Origin: Pipra filicauda
Lineage: Eukaryota; Chordata; Aves; Passeriformes; Pipridae
Direction: 5' to 3'
Length of the DNA stretch: 64,000 bases
NCBI RefSeq assembly: GCF_003945595.2
Contig: NW_024104358.1
Location: 806,001-870,000, forward strand
The translations under genes and the position numbers were made by a program. Under the pieces are notes generated by a model. It made no database searches. It was not told the origin of the DNA and saw only the letters and a program-made list of their open reading frames with translations. Below are positions 34,241 through 48,400 of this stretch, piece after piece. The stretch's first letter is position 1. The number at the start of each line of letters is the position of its first letter.

Positions 34241-37200
34241 ATCAATTTTAATTATACCAAAGGACTTTCTCTTTTTAAATTAAAATCTTATTGACCACAG
34301 CCTATATATACCAGGGTCAATTGCAGCACAGCCCTGCAGTGGGGCTGTTCAAGGAGACTCTGATGGCAGAGACGGCAACTGTTAAAGGGGACCAACGTGA
34401 AAGATTCAGGGTTTTACTTTGCTTTACTTTGAATAACACAGGTTTTGTGGCTTTGTGGCTGATGGAGGGAGGTTCATTTTGGCGATGACAAAAAAATCCA
34501 CCCCAGTCCTGGATCCATGGCTGGCACTGATAGACACATCTGTGGAGACACTGATGGAGTAGCACCAATGTGAGTCCACTGGGGCCTGGCCTGGAGTCTT
34601 CTGAAAGTTAAGGGCAAAACCAAAACAGAATTGTATAACTTTTAATGGTTTCATTTCCTCAATAATGTTACATCTGTTGCCAAGCGACAACACTTACCCT
34701 TAAAGAACAGACAGGGAGGGATGAACTTACTGGTTGAGCATTATCACACATCTGGGCAAGCAAAATCAAAGAGCTTGTGGAGCTTTTTCAAACTCCCCTC
34801 CTTGAAGGCTGCATTTCCCTTAACAGAATAAACAGTGGGTGTTCAGGCACAGAAAGCCACACAGATAAAAAATCCAAGGAACAAAACAGTGCAAAGGATG
34901 CCTTCAGCTGCAGCGTGCTTTCTGGAGTGAGCAATTCCTTCAGGTTTCTGGTGGAGGACTTCTCATGGTGAAGCACTTGGAAAGGCTGCACTTCTGTCAG
35001 GGATTCATAGCGGGGTCTGATGCTGCAACTTTTCTGGACACAAAAAAAACCAGGCAAGTGTGGCGTCAGGGAGAGGAGGAGGCTGCAGGTCTGCACAGGG
35101 GAACAGTGTCCTGATGGCAGCACTGCCTTGTCTCAGAGATAATAACTAGTGATCAATGTAACAGCAGCATTGGCCTTTGTGAATTTATCTATCTCCACAG
35201 GGCTGATAATGGCTGCTTGATGAAAATAGCATTAGTCTCCCACTCTTTCGCACCGAACTAATGGCTCTGAACATATTTAAATTGACTTCCTTTGTCGGAA
35301 TAACTTATTTGCTCCCTTTCATGTTGACTTGGTCTTTGGCACTCTCGACATAAATGATTTATTGACTGGAGATAAAGCATTCTTTCCCCTGAACTGTTCC
35401 TATGACCCAGGCAAAAGCGGATATGTCTGCTATTAATAAGGTGTTCAGCATAAAAAATGCAATAGACTTGATTGTCTGCACTCAATAGCTTTTCCGAGAA
35501 CACAGTACCTGCCCCCATTCATAACAACAAAAATCTCTCCCACGTGTTTATTTATATTAAAAAGTTTTCAGAAGAATACGCTGGGATCCAGATAGTTGTT
35601 CAGGAGATGTAGAACAATTCCATAAATATCCCTGAGGAAGCATGGCCTACTTTGGGAGAATAACAGTGATGAAAAAAATCCAAACACAATGAATACTTAA
35701 ATACAAGCCAAAAAGTACAGTTATTTCCTTATGGCTCTGGCAGACAGTTACACACGTGAGAAGTGTCACGGGGCTCGGGGGAACTATGCTTGCAGTTATC
35801 CACATGCATAGGCTGGCTGCAGGATGGAGACCTACACCAGCTTCAAAAAAGATTTGTCCGATAGGCACCTACAGCAGACTTCTCACCGAGTCTGGCTACT
35901 CAAGGATCTGGACTTGATTTTCACATTTCTCAGGGCCTATAACACTGCTTTTCTAGGTCACCATAGCTAAAATCCTGGGAAGCTTTTAAAACAAACTGTT
36001 TTAACAGGAGAAGTGCACACATCTAAATTCATGCCCATATACTGGAAGATGTTCAAAACTAACATTGATACAAAAAAAGCTTCTAGTGGCTCTCTGCCTA
36101 ACGCAACTTCTTCTCATACGCCCTTTTAAGATAACACTCTCTGATAAACTCTTCTTTTATCATTCTAATTATTCTGGATTTTTTCACTGGGTAGTAAAAT
36201 AAGAGAATTCCTACTGTGGAAGTAAAGCATTCTCCTTTTAATATAACATATCAATCAAAGTGTTTTATTTTTTAATTGCTGTACCAACATGAAATTGATG
36301 TCAGTTGCCAGAGTGCATTTTTAAAACCTGTAGCAGAAAGAGCTGTAAAATTCGCTGAAGCTTACAGTGGACCTGTGCCATGTGCAAGACAGGCTCTATT
36401 GGTATCAGATTCCAACCTGCAACCAAATGAAAAGTTCTAAAAAGTGCAAATGTCGCTGTTGGCAAAGATTCTCATGTGTTAAGGAGAATTTTTACACCAA
36501 TTAATTTAAAATTGGGGACTAGGATTTTCAGAAAGAGAATGTAGAAGTTTACTGCTTTTTAATTCTTGGGAGCTCTATCTGGAAAGACCCAAACCATTAG
36601 AAATCACTATTGACTTCTGAAAATCCTGGTCATCAGTAAAAATAATTTTTTTTTGGACTGAATACTGTAGAAGTATCCAACATGCTGAATCTGAGATGGG
36701 TGGAGAGCTGAAACCTAAGCCCGTAACCATCTGAAAAAAATTAAACCCTGAAGATAATTATCTGTTTGTTGTACAGGCACCCTCAGTGGTTGACCTTCCA
36801 TTCTCTAGCAATGAACTGCACAACAGTTTTTAAGAATTTTAACACAGGAGCTTCCTCCAGAAAGTTGCCTTTGATTTACTCTAGCTGCACACTCTCTCCA
36901 TCACTGCATCTTCACACCAGTATTGTGTCTCACCCAATTTGGAATAAATGTTAACAGCAACTGTATAGTACCTGCCTATCAGGCTGGAGAGAGTGACAGT
37001 CTTTAAATAAAGCTACTTTTGATTTCAAAGAAAGAAGGAACAAATAGATAAGCCCCCTCAGTATGTTGATGACATCAGTTCATTATAAAGAGTATGTCAC
37101 GAAGGTCCTGATGTGAGGGACAGACATTAATTCAACTGAGTCCCCATTGAAGAAACAGTACCACAGCCAGCTGTGATACAACCAGTGATGAGGCCAGCCA

Positions 37201-39160
37201 TTCAGAGACTGAACAGAAAACAATGTTCAGATAGAATGTAACAGTCTTGAGCCTGCTACAGTATATTGAAAGGCTTATTGGAACCATTTGCTTATTCCCA
37301 GTTCCTACCAAAATACTGTTTTGGATAGAAAGTGGAAAACGTTAATGAAGAAGTCTGCCCTCTCCAAAGGGAGTGTCTTGCTCCTCAGAAGTATAATCTT
37401 ACACTTTACCTTTTTCAGAGAGTTTGGTTTGGACTATGATTCCCCAGCCCTGCCCAAAACATAAATGGTGGCCAGCATAAAGAACCTGAATTCTTCCAGT
37501 TTATTCTGGCTTTACTGTAGACCAAACCCAGGGTCACACACATTTCTGAGAAAGGCTCTCTCCCTTGCCTCTCTCTCTCTGAGTAAGAAAACACATTGGC
37601 ACACTAGAAATGAGAACCTTTGATATGTGGTGGATTAGAGGGAGAGCAGACACAGTGTCCTACAGCTCATTCAACCTACCCTGTTCTTGGCTACCTCTGT
37701 GACAGCTGTTCTCTAAGTCTTGATAAAAGAAGTCACATCTCTGCCACGTGCAAATCTATCTACACAATCTAATGTGAATTGGTGAAGGGATGATAGTAGT
37801 GGGCTTCAGTTTGGATGCAGTCTCAGCACAAATACTGAAACATATCCTCAGTATTTTAAAAAAAGACCATTATATATATATATATATATATGGACTGTGC
37901 TAGTTCTGTGAGGAAAGCACATATGAAGTGCTGATATTGTTTAACAGAATACCATTAGACTGCAAAACTAACACATACAAGACGTTTACATTCCTATCAG
38001 GGTGTAATATTGTGAACATATCCACTGAGATTGGAGAATTGCTGTAAGTTTTTCCTAAAACATCATGCCATCTGCATACATAATAAAAGAATCCAGTAGT
38101 TGCCATGCTAAAACAGGACTTCTAGTGAAGGGCATAGACAGTCCCCTAAAGGGAACTCAAAAGTTATGCACAGTGATGAAAACCGGAAGAAATTTTCCAG
38201 CTAAAGGTCTGTAAATGACCACTTTCAACAAATTAGCACTGGATATTTTGCACCACGTTTTTACTCCACAGCAAACCAGGTCTTCCCAGAATGCATCATC
38301 TGAGTCTGCTGATTTTACTTCAAGTTTGTCTTCAATCCTCCATGGTCATTTTCTGGCAGCGCCATTTATCGTGGTTTTTTCATGAAGGAAAGTTCACTTT
38401 CATATCAAGTGGCAGGACAGCAGCTTTAGAGGCTGGAAATGTTTATGGAGAGCTCTCTGCTGGGGCTGTAAGAAACAAAAGAGGAATTCAAAACCAGATA
38501 GTGAGTATAGAACATTATCATGTATTTCACCAAAAATTAAAAAAGTCAGGTTTGAGCTTAGTAAATGTACTCCTAGAATATATATTGTGACCCTAGTACT
38601 TTTTTTTAATCAACTTTACTCACCAAACAAAAAACTCAGTGCTTAATCAATTTTTTAGATAAATATAAAGTGCACACTAGCAACATTTGCATGATTTAAC
38701 AAATCCTACTTGAATTTTATTGCCTCATGTGAAAGCACTGCTTACTCTTCCTGTAGTCCGAGTCCCAGAGAGCAGGCTCTTCTGTTTGGTTGGATTTGCA
38801 TTAACTACTGAAGGCTTGATAGCCAAATGGTGGAAAGGCTCTGCCTAATGCCCAAGTAGGATTTAATATTCCCTGACTATTTCTGCTGGCCAGGATGGTG
38901 AGAATTGGCCATTGGTATGTACAAGATGTGAAAACAGCTCACCCACATCCTTCCTCCCTTCAGAACCCATAAGATAATGAGGGGGGTTGCATAGAGTTTC
39001 TTTTTTCTCTGCTAAAAGCAGTTCAGTACATTCAATGTTGGTGGCTGCTATTCTGTGCTGAAAGCCCTTGCAAAGGTGTAACATGATCACATCATAAAGG
39101 AAGAGAATGTGGAGGTTACTTGTAATTTCTCCTCCTCTTCACCCAAACTTTTCTTTGAGG
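34241..39160. other. Intergenic DNA with an (AT)n microsatellite
   Basis: No gene recognised. A pure (AT)11 run lies at 37869-37891. A stretch at about 35150-35570 lacks repeats and has many homeobox-like TAAT/TTATTG words; it is a candidate regulatory element only. A 99-codon plus frame at 38291-38590 starts with a hydrophobic segment and an A at -3, but matches nothing I know. Confidence 0.5.
37869..37891. repeat. (AT)n microsatellite
   Basis: About eleven uninterrupted AT units. Confidence 0.95.
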
Positions 39161-39164
39161 AGTA

Positions 39165-39425
39165 CAGCAAAAGGACAAGAGGCAATGGACATAAGATGCA
39201 ACAAGAGAGATTCCAGTCAGATGCAAGGAAAAAAATCTTCCTCGTAAGAGTGGTTAAATTTTAGAACAAGTTACCTGACTAGGCTGTGGGACCTCCACCT
39301 ATGGAGATATTTGCAACTCAACCAGATGAGGCCCTACACAACCTAACGTGGCCCTGCTCTGAGGACAGTTGACTGAAACCATCTCCTGAAGCCTCTCCCA
39401 ACCTAAATATTTTTATGATTGTACA
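39165..39425 (+). mobile_element. CR1 LINE fragment in plus orientation
   Basis: AAAGGACAAGAGGCAATGGA, ATGCAAGGAAAAAAATCTTC, TATGGAGATATTTGCAACTC and CTCTCCCAACCTAAATATTT are the sense-strand text of CR1 ORF2 end and 3'UTR. The terminal ATTCTATG words have decayed to TTTTATGATTG. It is the only clear younger-type CR1 here oriented plus. Confidence 0.88.
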
Positions 39426-39617
39426 TTTTTTTCTGATGGGGATTTGTGCTCCCCCTTCTGCCTCTCTGAACAGGAGACAAGTGCCCATGCAGGACTGCTC
39501 AGGCTGAAGCACATTCAGTTGTTTATTCACTCCGTAGCACGTAAATGCATGTAAACCCATCACAGGCTCAGGCCTCTGGGGCCAAGGAGCCATGCAGAGA
39601 CAAGTTCACCATGCTAT

Positions 39618-39708
39618 TTCATAGAATCATGGAATCATTTATGTTGGAAAAGACCTTCACAATTATCAAGTCCAACCCTTAACCCAGCACTGCCAAGTCC
39701 ACCACTAA
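39618..39708 (-). mobile_element. Short CR1 3' end
   Basis: TCATAGAATCATGGAATCAT leads into TGTTGGAAAAGACCTTCACA and CAAGTCCAACCCTTAACCCA, then the similarity stops. About 90 bp. Confidence 0.88.
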
Positions 39709-41938
39709 AATGTTCTGGGACGCAGCTTTGTTTCTTACACAGCCCTCGCCCATCACCAGTTTCATGGACCCCATCTTTGCCCAGGGCAGCGCTGGGATGG
39801 GACTCACCAGGGTGGGTTTTGCAACCTTTCCAGCGATATCCTGCTTTTTTTCTTGAAAGTATGTGTCTGTATGTGTGGGAAGAGCTGGTTTTTGGGACAG
39901 ATTCCAAATTGTGAAGCTAATGGGATACTGATGCTGCCAAGGCAGCATTCACATCAGCTGAAACTCAGGCTGGCAGTGGATTTCTGCTTCTCACTCCTTC
40001 AAAATCATGCCTGGTGGGCTCTTCTCTGTGCAGTGTGGGCTGACTGGCTCTGCCAAGCTGTCACTTTGCCCATATTTGCTTCTCCCAGCCCCAAACTCTT
40101 GTAGCAATGGACATGAAGGTCTGATCAAGCAGGCAAAGGATGGGATGATAAATCAGTAGGTGTTGCATAAGACTAAAAAAACCCACCCACACCCTGCCAT
40201 GAACACTTGACCCCTCAGTGTAAATATCCCCTATGAAATAGAGGAGCAATAACAACCAGTCTGCTGAGTTATTTCCCTCCTTATGTGGGCATATTTACCT
40301 GATTACAGTGCTATTCTTCATTTCTGTTTTTATAGCTGCTTTGCTTTTAACCTCCAGGTTCTCTACTGCCACCTTCCACATGAGATACCCATGTCAGTAG
40401 GTATCTGAGAAAGACTCACATTTGGGACCAAGCAACCGTTTAATTCCACGGAATAAAGCAAAGGTTTTGAGCCTTCAGCTAGTCTAGACAGATAACTGAC
40501 TGTGTCCTTCACGACAGAAAAGAAAGCAATGGTGACATTAAGCAGGTTTGAAGGTAAAGGGAAAATCTGTGGGGAGGTTTTAAACTTGGAGAGAAGCAAA
40601 CTGGTACCTCATCTCAAATTTGTTTGATTCCAGGTGAACTACAGGATGTCTCCTATCTGTGTAGCATCAACAGAGATCCGTCTCACAAAGGAGAAACAGG
40701 ACTTTTTTTGAGCTTATCTGCTGCAAAGAAGGGAAAATTTGAAAAGCTTTCCCAAGCAATGGAAAATACCTTGCCTAGCCACAGAGTTGCAAGACTAAAA
40801 TAAAATGGGTGAACTGGCTCATTATATCAGGTCAGGCCTCAGGATTGCACTCACGCTGAAATTCTCCAATCATCCACATTGTCTCAGCCATCAGCTTGTA
40901 CTTGTACTTAAGTTTGAAATGAGTCAGCTGGCCCTTCAGATAGAAACTCGTGAATGAGGAGAAATGGGATGATCCCAACTTGAGCTCTGTCCACACTGCA
41001 GAGGGAACACAACCACTTTGAGCGATGCAGGACACGTAGCAGAGGTGTCTGGATACAACTGGCAACACTGAGCAAGGGAATAGTAGCAATTCTGTCAGGC
41101 TCTTTATTTAGGGAAAGCAAACTGAGGATTTAGTGGTCATCTATCTTGTTTCTACTCTTCTCACTTTGTCTTTTGAGGACAGCATTTTAGAAGCACTTAT
41201 TCTTCCTCATTACCTATATAATTTTGGGTGCCCAGCTGGAGACTCCTCTGAGGACTCTGGTCTTCTAACAGTACATATTCAGTTCTTTCTGAAAGTAAGA
41301 TCTTTATAAAAGGTATCACAAATGAGCAGTTGTCTTTGAAAACCTTGCCTGAGCTCTTGGAACAAAGACTGCCCTTTGCAGGGGGTTTGTACGCTTACCA
41401 GCACAACGGAGTACAAATCTAATCTCACATGACATTTTCAAGAAACTGCTGTAGAAAGACAGCAATAATTTCAAAGCCAGAGATGTATTTTAGTGTTTGA
41501 GTACCTGTACTGTGTGATTTTTGTCTAACTGAGAAAGGGACATATTTTACATTCATTTTAAACATATGTTAATTCAAGTCAACCTAGAGGTATTACCTAT
41601 TTGTCACATTTTCATAATTGAGGGATTCCGTAAAGGAAACAAGCATCTATTATCTCTGCTAGGTTTATTCTCCTGAAACTAATTTTATAATATATTTCTA
41701 AAGTCAGCATATTTCAAACATGGGATTATAATGAAAAATGCCTACTTCCAAACATCCATCTACCAACTATTCCTTGGAGTCTGTGAAAAACTGCATTCAC
41801 AGCTACATTTAGTAGTATTTTTCCTGTGTTAGAAAGGCCACAGGTATCTCATTTCATGTGTCTCATGTCACTTAAGACATTATAATATGCTGTACATTAT
41901 TGCAGACTTGCTGCATCTTGCTATTTCCTAATTAGTGT
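39709..41938. other. Intergenic DNA, nothing recognised
   Basis: No repeat family or exon identified. Open frames near 39635-39948 and 40832-41120 are under 95 codons and without signature. Confidence 0.5.
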
Positions 41939-41939
41939 T

Positions 41940-42480
41940 CACAGAATCATCAAGGGGTTGGGGTTGGAAGGGACCTTAAAGGTCATTTAGTTTCAAACCC
42001 CCTTCTGTGGGCAGGGAATTGGAATATTCCACTAGACCAGGTTACTCAGAGTGCCATCCAGCCAGGCCTTGAACACTTCCAGGGATGTGGCAGCCATAAC
42101 TTTGGGCAATCTGTTCCAGTGTCTCAGCACCCTTACAGTATAGAACTTCTTCCTAATATGTGACCTAAACCTGCCCTTTACAGCTTAAGGCCATTCCCCT
42201 TTGTCCTGTCACTACATGACCCTGTGAAAAGTCCCTCTCCAGCATCACTGTAGGCCCCCTTTGAGGTATTGGAAGGTGTTATAAGGTCTTCCTGGAGCCT
42301 TCTCTTTTCCAGATTGAACAGCTTGGCTTCACAGGACAGGTGTTTCAGCCCTGTTTCAGCCAACTTAATGGCCCTCCTTTGGACTCATTCCAACAGGTCC
42401 AGGTCTTTCTTGTACTGGGGACTCCAGAGATGGACACAATACTCCAGGTCATGTCTTTGTCCAGCTGTGGGGCCCCCAAC
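41940..42480 (-). mobile_element. CR1 LINE, 3' 540 bp
   Basis: CACAGAATCATCAAGGGGTT, GGTTGGAAGGGACCTTAAAG, ACACTTCCAGGGATGTGGCA, CCTGGAGCCTTCTCTTTTCC and CTCCAGAGATGGACACAATA follow in CR1 order. 5'-truncated, sense on minus. Confidence 0.92.
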
Positions 42481-45400
42481 CGGTAGATACTGCTACCTTT
42501 GAAGAATTTTGTACACTGATAAAAGAAAATGCCTGGCAGCCCATTTGTAGATTTATCCTTTTCTTTATTGTGCATTGAATTATTACCACTGAGGTATGAG
42601 AGCATGAGGTGTCTCTCTCAGGCTTATGGAAGTTACTGTAAAAGCAAAATACCTGCTTGGGGAACTGATCCCAATCAGTCACCATGGTGATTAGCAGCAG
42701 CTGGGAAGTGCTGCCATGGGGCAGCCTTGTCAAGGCCATGAACCATTCACCCCAGGTCAGATGAGACTGAAACTGTACCAACGTTTGGTTTCACTCTATC
42801 ACTAAACCTCCCCATTACTGTTCTGGGTGGAGAATAGCACCAGTTCTTTTAACCTGAAGGTAAATGCAGTTATTGCTGCACATCCTTATTACCCAACAAG
42901 GTCGCTGATAACCAGAGTCAACAATGCCAGAGATCCAAGGTTACCTCAAACTATTGCAGGCGTGTAGCTGGAGCCAGCACAGAGAAGCCTGCTCCATCCA
43001 GCTCCAGCCGCCTCCTCCCATCGGAGCAGCTCCGTCCTGTACAGGCACCAAGTCAGGCCTCAGGGCTGCACAGAGACAGTAAACTGCCTCCCCGCACGTG
43101 TCACAGCCCAGCAGCCCGTGTGTTAAGCAGCGACACATTAATCAGTGGACTGAACGCAACACCCAGCAGCCGAGAGAGAATACAGAGCTGTGGATGGTTT
43201 TTGATAAGACTGTCAATTTTGTTTTGATTCCCAACCAGTCATGTCTTGGTCTGACTTGCCTGATTTCCCCCTCATTATTAAGAACAGGTAGCTGATACAG
43301 TCTTGAAGTTTACTTAATGTTGTTTGTCAAATGCAGTTGTCAATACGGTGGAAAAATACCAAGGGGAAAAGGAAGGAAGTCTCTTCTTACTTTGATTTTT
43401 TAATTTGACTGCCAAGCAGGAAACCAAGATTTTGGTTTTGGAGTAGCTTGACAGAAAAGGTGGATCTATGAGCACAAGGCCTAGAGCATCAAACACAGTA
43501 ATCCTAATCCCAAGCATTCCATACTCATTAATGAAGCCATGCAAAATAATTATAAAAGCTGAAAATACAGAGTCTTTAAAACAAACAGCAGCCGACACAT
43601 GAACTGCTATTTCTGCAAGGATAAATTCAGGATTTCTTTTTCTTCTTCTGGACAACTTGCTCCCACAAGCAGGTACTCTTAATCCTCCTGGATATAGTTT
43701 TAATATCTGTTGATACCATCACCACAAATATGCTCCTGAATAAATATTCCTGTATGAGATCTAGGGGAGAGAGAATGACTTTACATGCAATAAACTCCTC
43801 AGTGTTATTTATGTATTGCTACCCTGCTCACTCTGAGCGGTCCCAGGTCCACACAAGGGCTTTGAGGTGGCAGCTGGCATTCAGCTTGTGCACAGCCTGC
43901 CTGGGCCTGGCACTGCCTGGCACTGCGGGAAAGCCATGATAAGTCATTGAGGATGTGGGTATGTGGAATCCTGGTTCGCCCACAGATTCACTGTCTGGAT
44001 CAATGGCACATCTCAGGGAAGGCTTCAGGATGGCCTTCAAAAGACTTCTTAGCCAGGATGCTCAGAGCTTAAAGACAGATGATGAACATTCAACAAGGTC
44101 AGGCAAATCCTTTCCTCTGTATTCTGACTCAAGAGATAACTTACTTCCTGCCTATGATGCTGGGCTCTACAGCCTGCATCAGGCAATTCTGAGATGAAAC
44201 ATTTCTGGGAGAATGGATGTCATGGCAGATGCTCTCAGCAGGTAACCTTCTGAAAAGCCAATTAGTCAGAGGTTATCACAGCTGCTCTGTGGAACACAGT
44301 TGGTTCACACAGGATGGGTTGAAAATGTTGTTGTCCAAAATGTGTTTCACTAAGCTATTCAATGCCCTCAAATTGTCATATTAGCCAAGAGTCTCTTCAC
44401 AAGTCACGCACAACCCCAGCTTCCCTACCAAAGCAAATCTCTCAGCAACTTTACTAAGTTAAACAAAATGAAGACACATTGATTCCATGTACAGATGATT
44501 GATGCAGAAATTTCAGTTCCTCGCCCCTTCCTTCAAAAATTAGACTTCTTGGTGGACAACTCTCTAAAGGGCTTGAGCTCACACTCTAGCCTTGTTCCAG
44601 AAAATGTCTTAAAAGGCTTTTACACCTTCTGAACTTGATTTTACAGTGCAATCTGGAAACCTCAGAATAAAAATCTGTCCCAAGAAATTATGTCCTTTTT
44701 ATGCCTGTGCCTAACCACCATGTGAAAATTTCCCGAGTTAAGAAGTTTGATTCAAAAATCAGGAAAAATCCTAGGAGACACTCTTTCTTCTTTCAAAGTG
44801 GTTAATTCATGTCAACCCAAGACGCTTCATATATCCCACCACCCACCTGCTGATGCAGGCATTCAAAGAAAATAGAAAAACACTTTTGCATTCAACGGAT
44901 GATAATGACTTCCTTGAACTAACAAGCAGTTAAAATATTTTGAAAAAGTGTGTGTAACTGCTTCCTTAGTGCTTACAGGTTCTTTCAAAGAATTCTCTTG
45001 ATCTACTGCACACTTACCCTTCACTGTGAACAGTGAACTGGCTGTCCAGCAGCATCCTGCTCAAGAGACTTAAACTGTAGCAAGCAGAAAGATTTTAAAG
45101 AATGTAATGCTAAGGAGTCTGATAGTCTCAGCTGGTGCTGTCTGAAACTGAAAATGCATATGAGATTGCTGATTTTATGCCTTATCATGCATGTCTCTCA
45201 CTGACTGCTTGTAATCAGTTCGTGGTCTCACAAGTCCTTGTGGGCTGCTCTGCAGGAAGTGAAAAAGGTTGTCACAGATGAATGGCATTCCACACGCTGT
45301 GGCTCTGTACAGCCATTTGCACTCCATTGTGAGTCTTTGCATATCTATTGCTTTCGTCTCCAGAGACTGGGGTTTAATATGAAGCACCAGGAACTGCACA

Positions 45401-48400
45401 AACTGAGTGAACTTAAAAAAGACACTGCCTTTAGTGGTATCTTCAGCATGCACATAAGGTACTTAACCACACAGTCCCCAGTGGCTCGCAGTGGTTTGGT
45501 GGCTGCTCTGATCATCACCCAGAACTTGTATTTGTATTTCTTCTGCAGATTCTGCAGGGTACTTTCAAGCCAACCCTATTCATAAATGTGCAGCAGCATT
45601 TGGGAATTAGTTCTGTGCATTATATCATCCTATTACTTGCTTTAGGATCCTCAGTCAAATATGCAATAAGTTAAGAAACGTACTCAGATGAAACCAAAGA
45701 CTTCACTAGAAAAATCAAAGTATTAGAACAAAAGGGTTTGGAAACTCTCTGGAGCTACAACTCCCTTGCTGGTTATGCAGAGCTTATGCAGGATTAATAG
45801 GTGGAACAAACTATCCACCTTTAGGGAGATATTCATTGTGAGTTTCCTGAAACAAAAATTTCCATTCTGTGAATTGATTAACCAAGCGAAAAGGGAAATT
45901 ATACCTACTAAAACCACCTAAAAGACTGCACATATGCACACACACACAGTTACCACAAAACAAAGCAAATACACACCATGAAGCCTACAAAACCAGTTCT
46001 CACCCCTTAATTTGTTGAACAAGCAACTTTATTTAATATGTTTTTGCAGGAATGAATCAATATGTACCCTTTACCTGTACTATCACATCATGTTATTGTT
46101 GTGTTTTCCCCAGGACCCTTACACTGTTCTGAGCACAAACAGACAGAATGCAGAGAAAGGGCATTCTGTCTGTAGCACTTGGTACTTGCTTTATTCTTGC
46201 AGTTCAGCATTTGCCCCACCACTTCATCTAATGAACAATGTCCAGCCTCCATCTGGAAAATAATTATGGCTATTCTCATGGACACAGTGTCTAACTATTT
46301 CACACAAAAAAAAGGCCTCAATTTCAAAATACATCAGTGAAAAGACACAGCCTTGTTTTACAGTTCCCAGTTAGGCACAAAGAGAGTTACAAGGCTGCAC
46401 TGGTGCTGTTTGTCCAGCTCCTGTATCCCCAACAAGAGCTTCAAGCTGTCAGAGCCATATGGGGCACCTGAGTTAGGTGAAACCCTATGAAGGAAAGGGG
46501 GTTTGAGGAGGCTTCTGGAATACATACTCTAGGTCTGGAAGCTGGAGCTACAAGTGGGGTACAAGCAGGACCAGAAAAATGGCAAAGTGTGGTTTTTTTC
46601 ATCTGTGCAGACTTTTCAACATGCTTCCAATGATGCCTTCTCCAAATCTGTCCGAAAGTCTGATTTTATCTGGAAATTGTCCCTTACTGGCTGTTGTCTG
46701 AAGGAGAAATTTCTGGATCATCAAAGTTACAATCCAGCATGGTCCTCCACAGCCACTGGGTTGTGCAGGAAAAAACCAGTCACCATTTTATCGTCATCAA
46801 TCTGATTGCAACCAAGTCTTCCCAAGCACCCACAGAAAGGTCTACAGAAAAATTAGCATGGTGTGTACACCACTACTGTTTTAAAAATAAAATCAAATCA
46901 AAGGCCCCTGGTATAATTCTCCCAGCTGCAGGACCAAGCTCAGGGAGAGAGCTGCAGTGAGGGCAGGTCCCATCTGAGGCAGGGATCCTCTTCCACCCTG
47001 CAACTGATGCTGTGACAAGGGAGGCAGCAGAGAGGGCTCACCACTCTGCACATCAGGCTTCATGACTCTCTCTGGGCAGATGGAAAGTGAACTACAGAGA
47101 TCAAAACAAGCTATGACATTTGAAGAGTCCCCTAGGTGATTATTAAGACTGTATCTGGATGTATACTCACCAGAGACCCTAAATACCAGTAATGCTGCCT
47201 CGTCAGAAGGGCTTGATAAACGAAGGATGGGCAGATTGCAACAAGTAAGTTCTTAAGTCAGGCATGAAGTCCAAGTACTGAAATTAAGTGGGCTGTATTG
47301 ACCACAGAGCGAAGAAAACAAGTAATTAATGAAAACATGACAGGTACAAAACAAAGAATATCTAGCCAGTGTTCAGAATGAATGAGCTATTCAGTCATTC
47401 AGGGTTTTGGGGAGTTCCTGCTCGGCACAGAAACTCTCTGATGGGTTGCAAATTGTGCTTTACTTGATTTGCCCCTTTCCTCTCATTTTAATTTGGAGGC
47501 TATCCAAAGCACCTGCATATTCTTCTGTCTCATTTTGCATCACATACATGTTCCTGAAAATATGATTGCACAGAAATGTATACAAATGGTGACAGAGCAC
47601 ACCACGTGCTGAGGAGATGATGCTGTATACGGTTGCTGCCATCCCAAGCAAGATGTTGTGTAATGTTCCCCTTTGTCAAAACTAAGTGATATCAACCATG
47701 TCCTGTGGGGAAGTTTACAGAACCTGCTGGAGTGCTCCACATCTCTCTGGCTGCCTGTAAAACCAGTTTTCCTTCCAAAGGAAGCCCATGCCTGGAAGAT
47801 GGTGCAGTCTCCATCCTCAACCTCATGAGCAGTCAGCAGCAGCCAGGCTGGGCATCCAGCACCCAGGGCTGGGACATGCTCTCAGGTGCTGTAGCAGGGG
47901 CATACCCAGTGTAAGTCAAGGATGGAACCAATGTACTTAGTGGCAGAAAATAATTCAATACCAGGTAGAAGTTGACCTTTAAAAGTCAGACAGAAGGGCA
48001 TCACGTCACTTTAAAGAGAGGAGCTTTGGGCTAAATGTCATATCAAGGAAAAAGACTTTCATTCATCATTCAGATTCTTTGCTTGCAGAACACACCAGTA
48101 TGGACTGATGGGTGCAAGGAAGTGAAATATGCAGCAGAGCAGCAACTCAGTGGTTAAGGTGAAGGCCTTATCTGTCATATCACAGACTCCTAGACTTCCC
48201 TTTGCTGTCTAGTTAAATAAATATGTAATTGTTCTGCACAAAGTAGAACAGCATAAAAAAAAGACACAGAACTTAGCTCCTTCCCACCCAGAAGCTCATC
48301 TTTAAGGTTAGAGATGTAAATAAATAAGCTTGTGTGGATTTCTGAGATGATTCTCAGACGATTCTTGAACTTCTGCAGATAACTTGATTAAAGCTAGCTG

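Noticed and set aside
45175..45585. Overlapping 92- and 115-codon frames as a possible exon
   Set aside because: No recognisable domain, no convincing splice sites, and both strands open at similar length.
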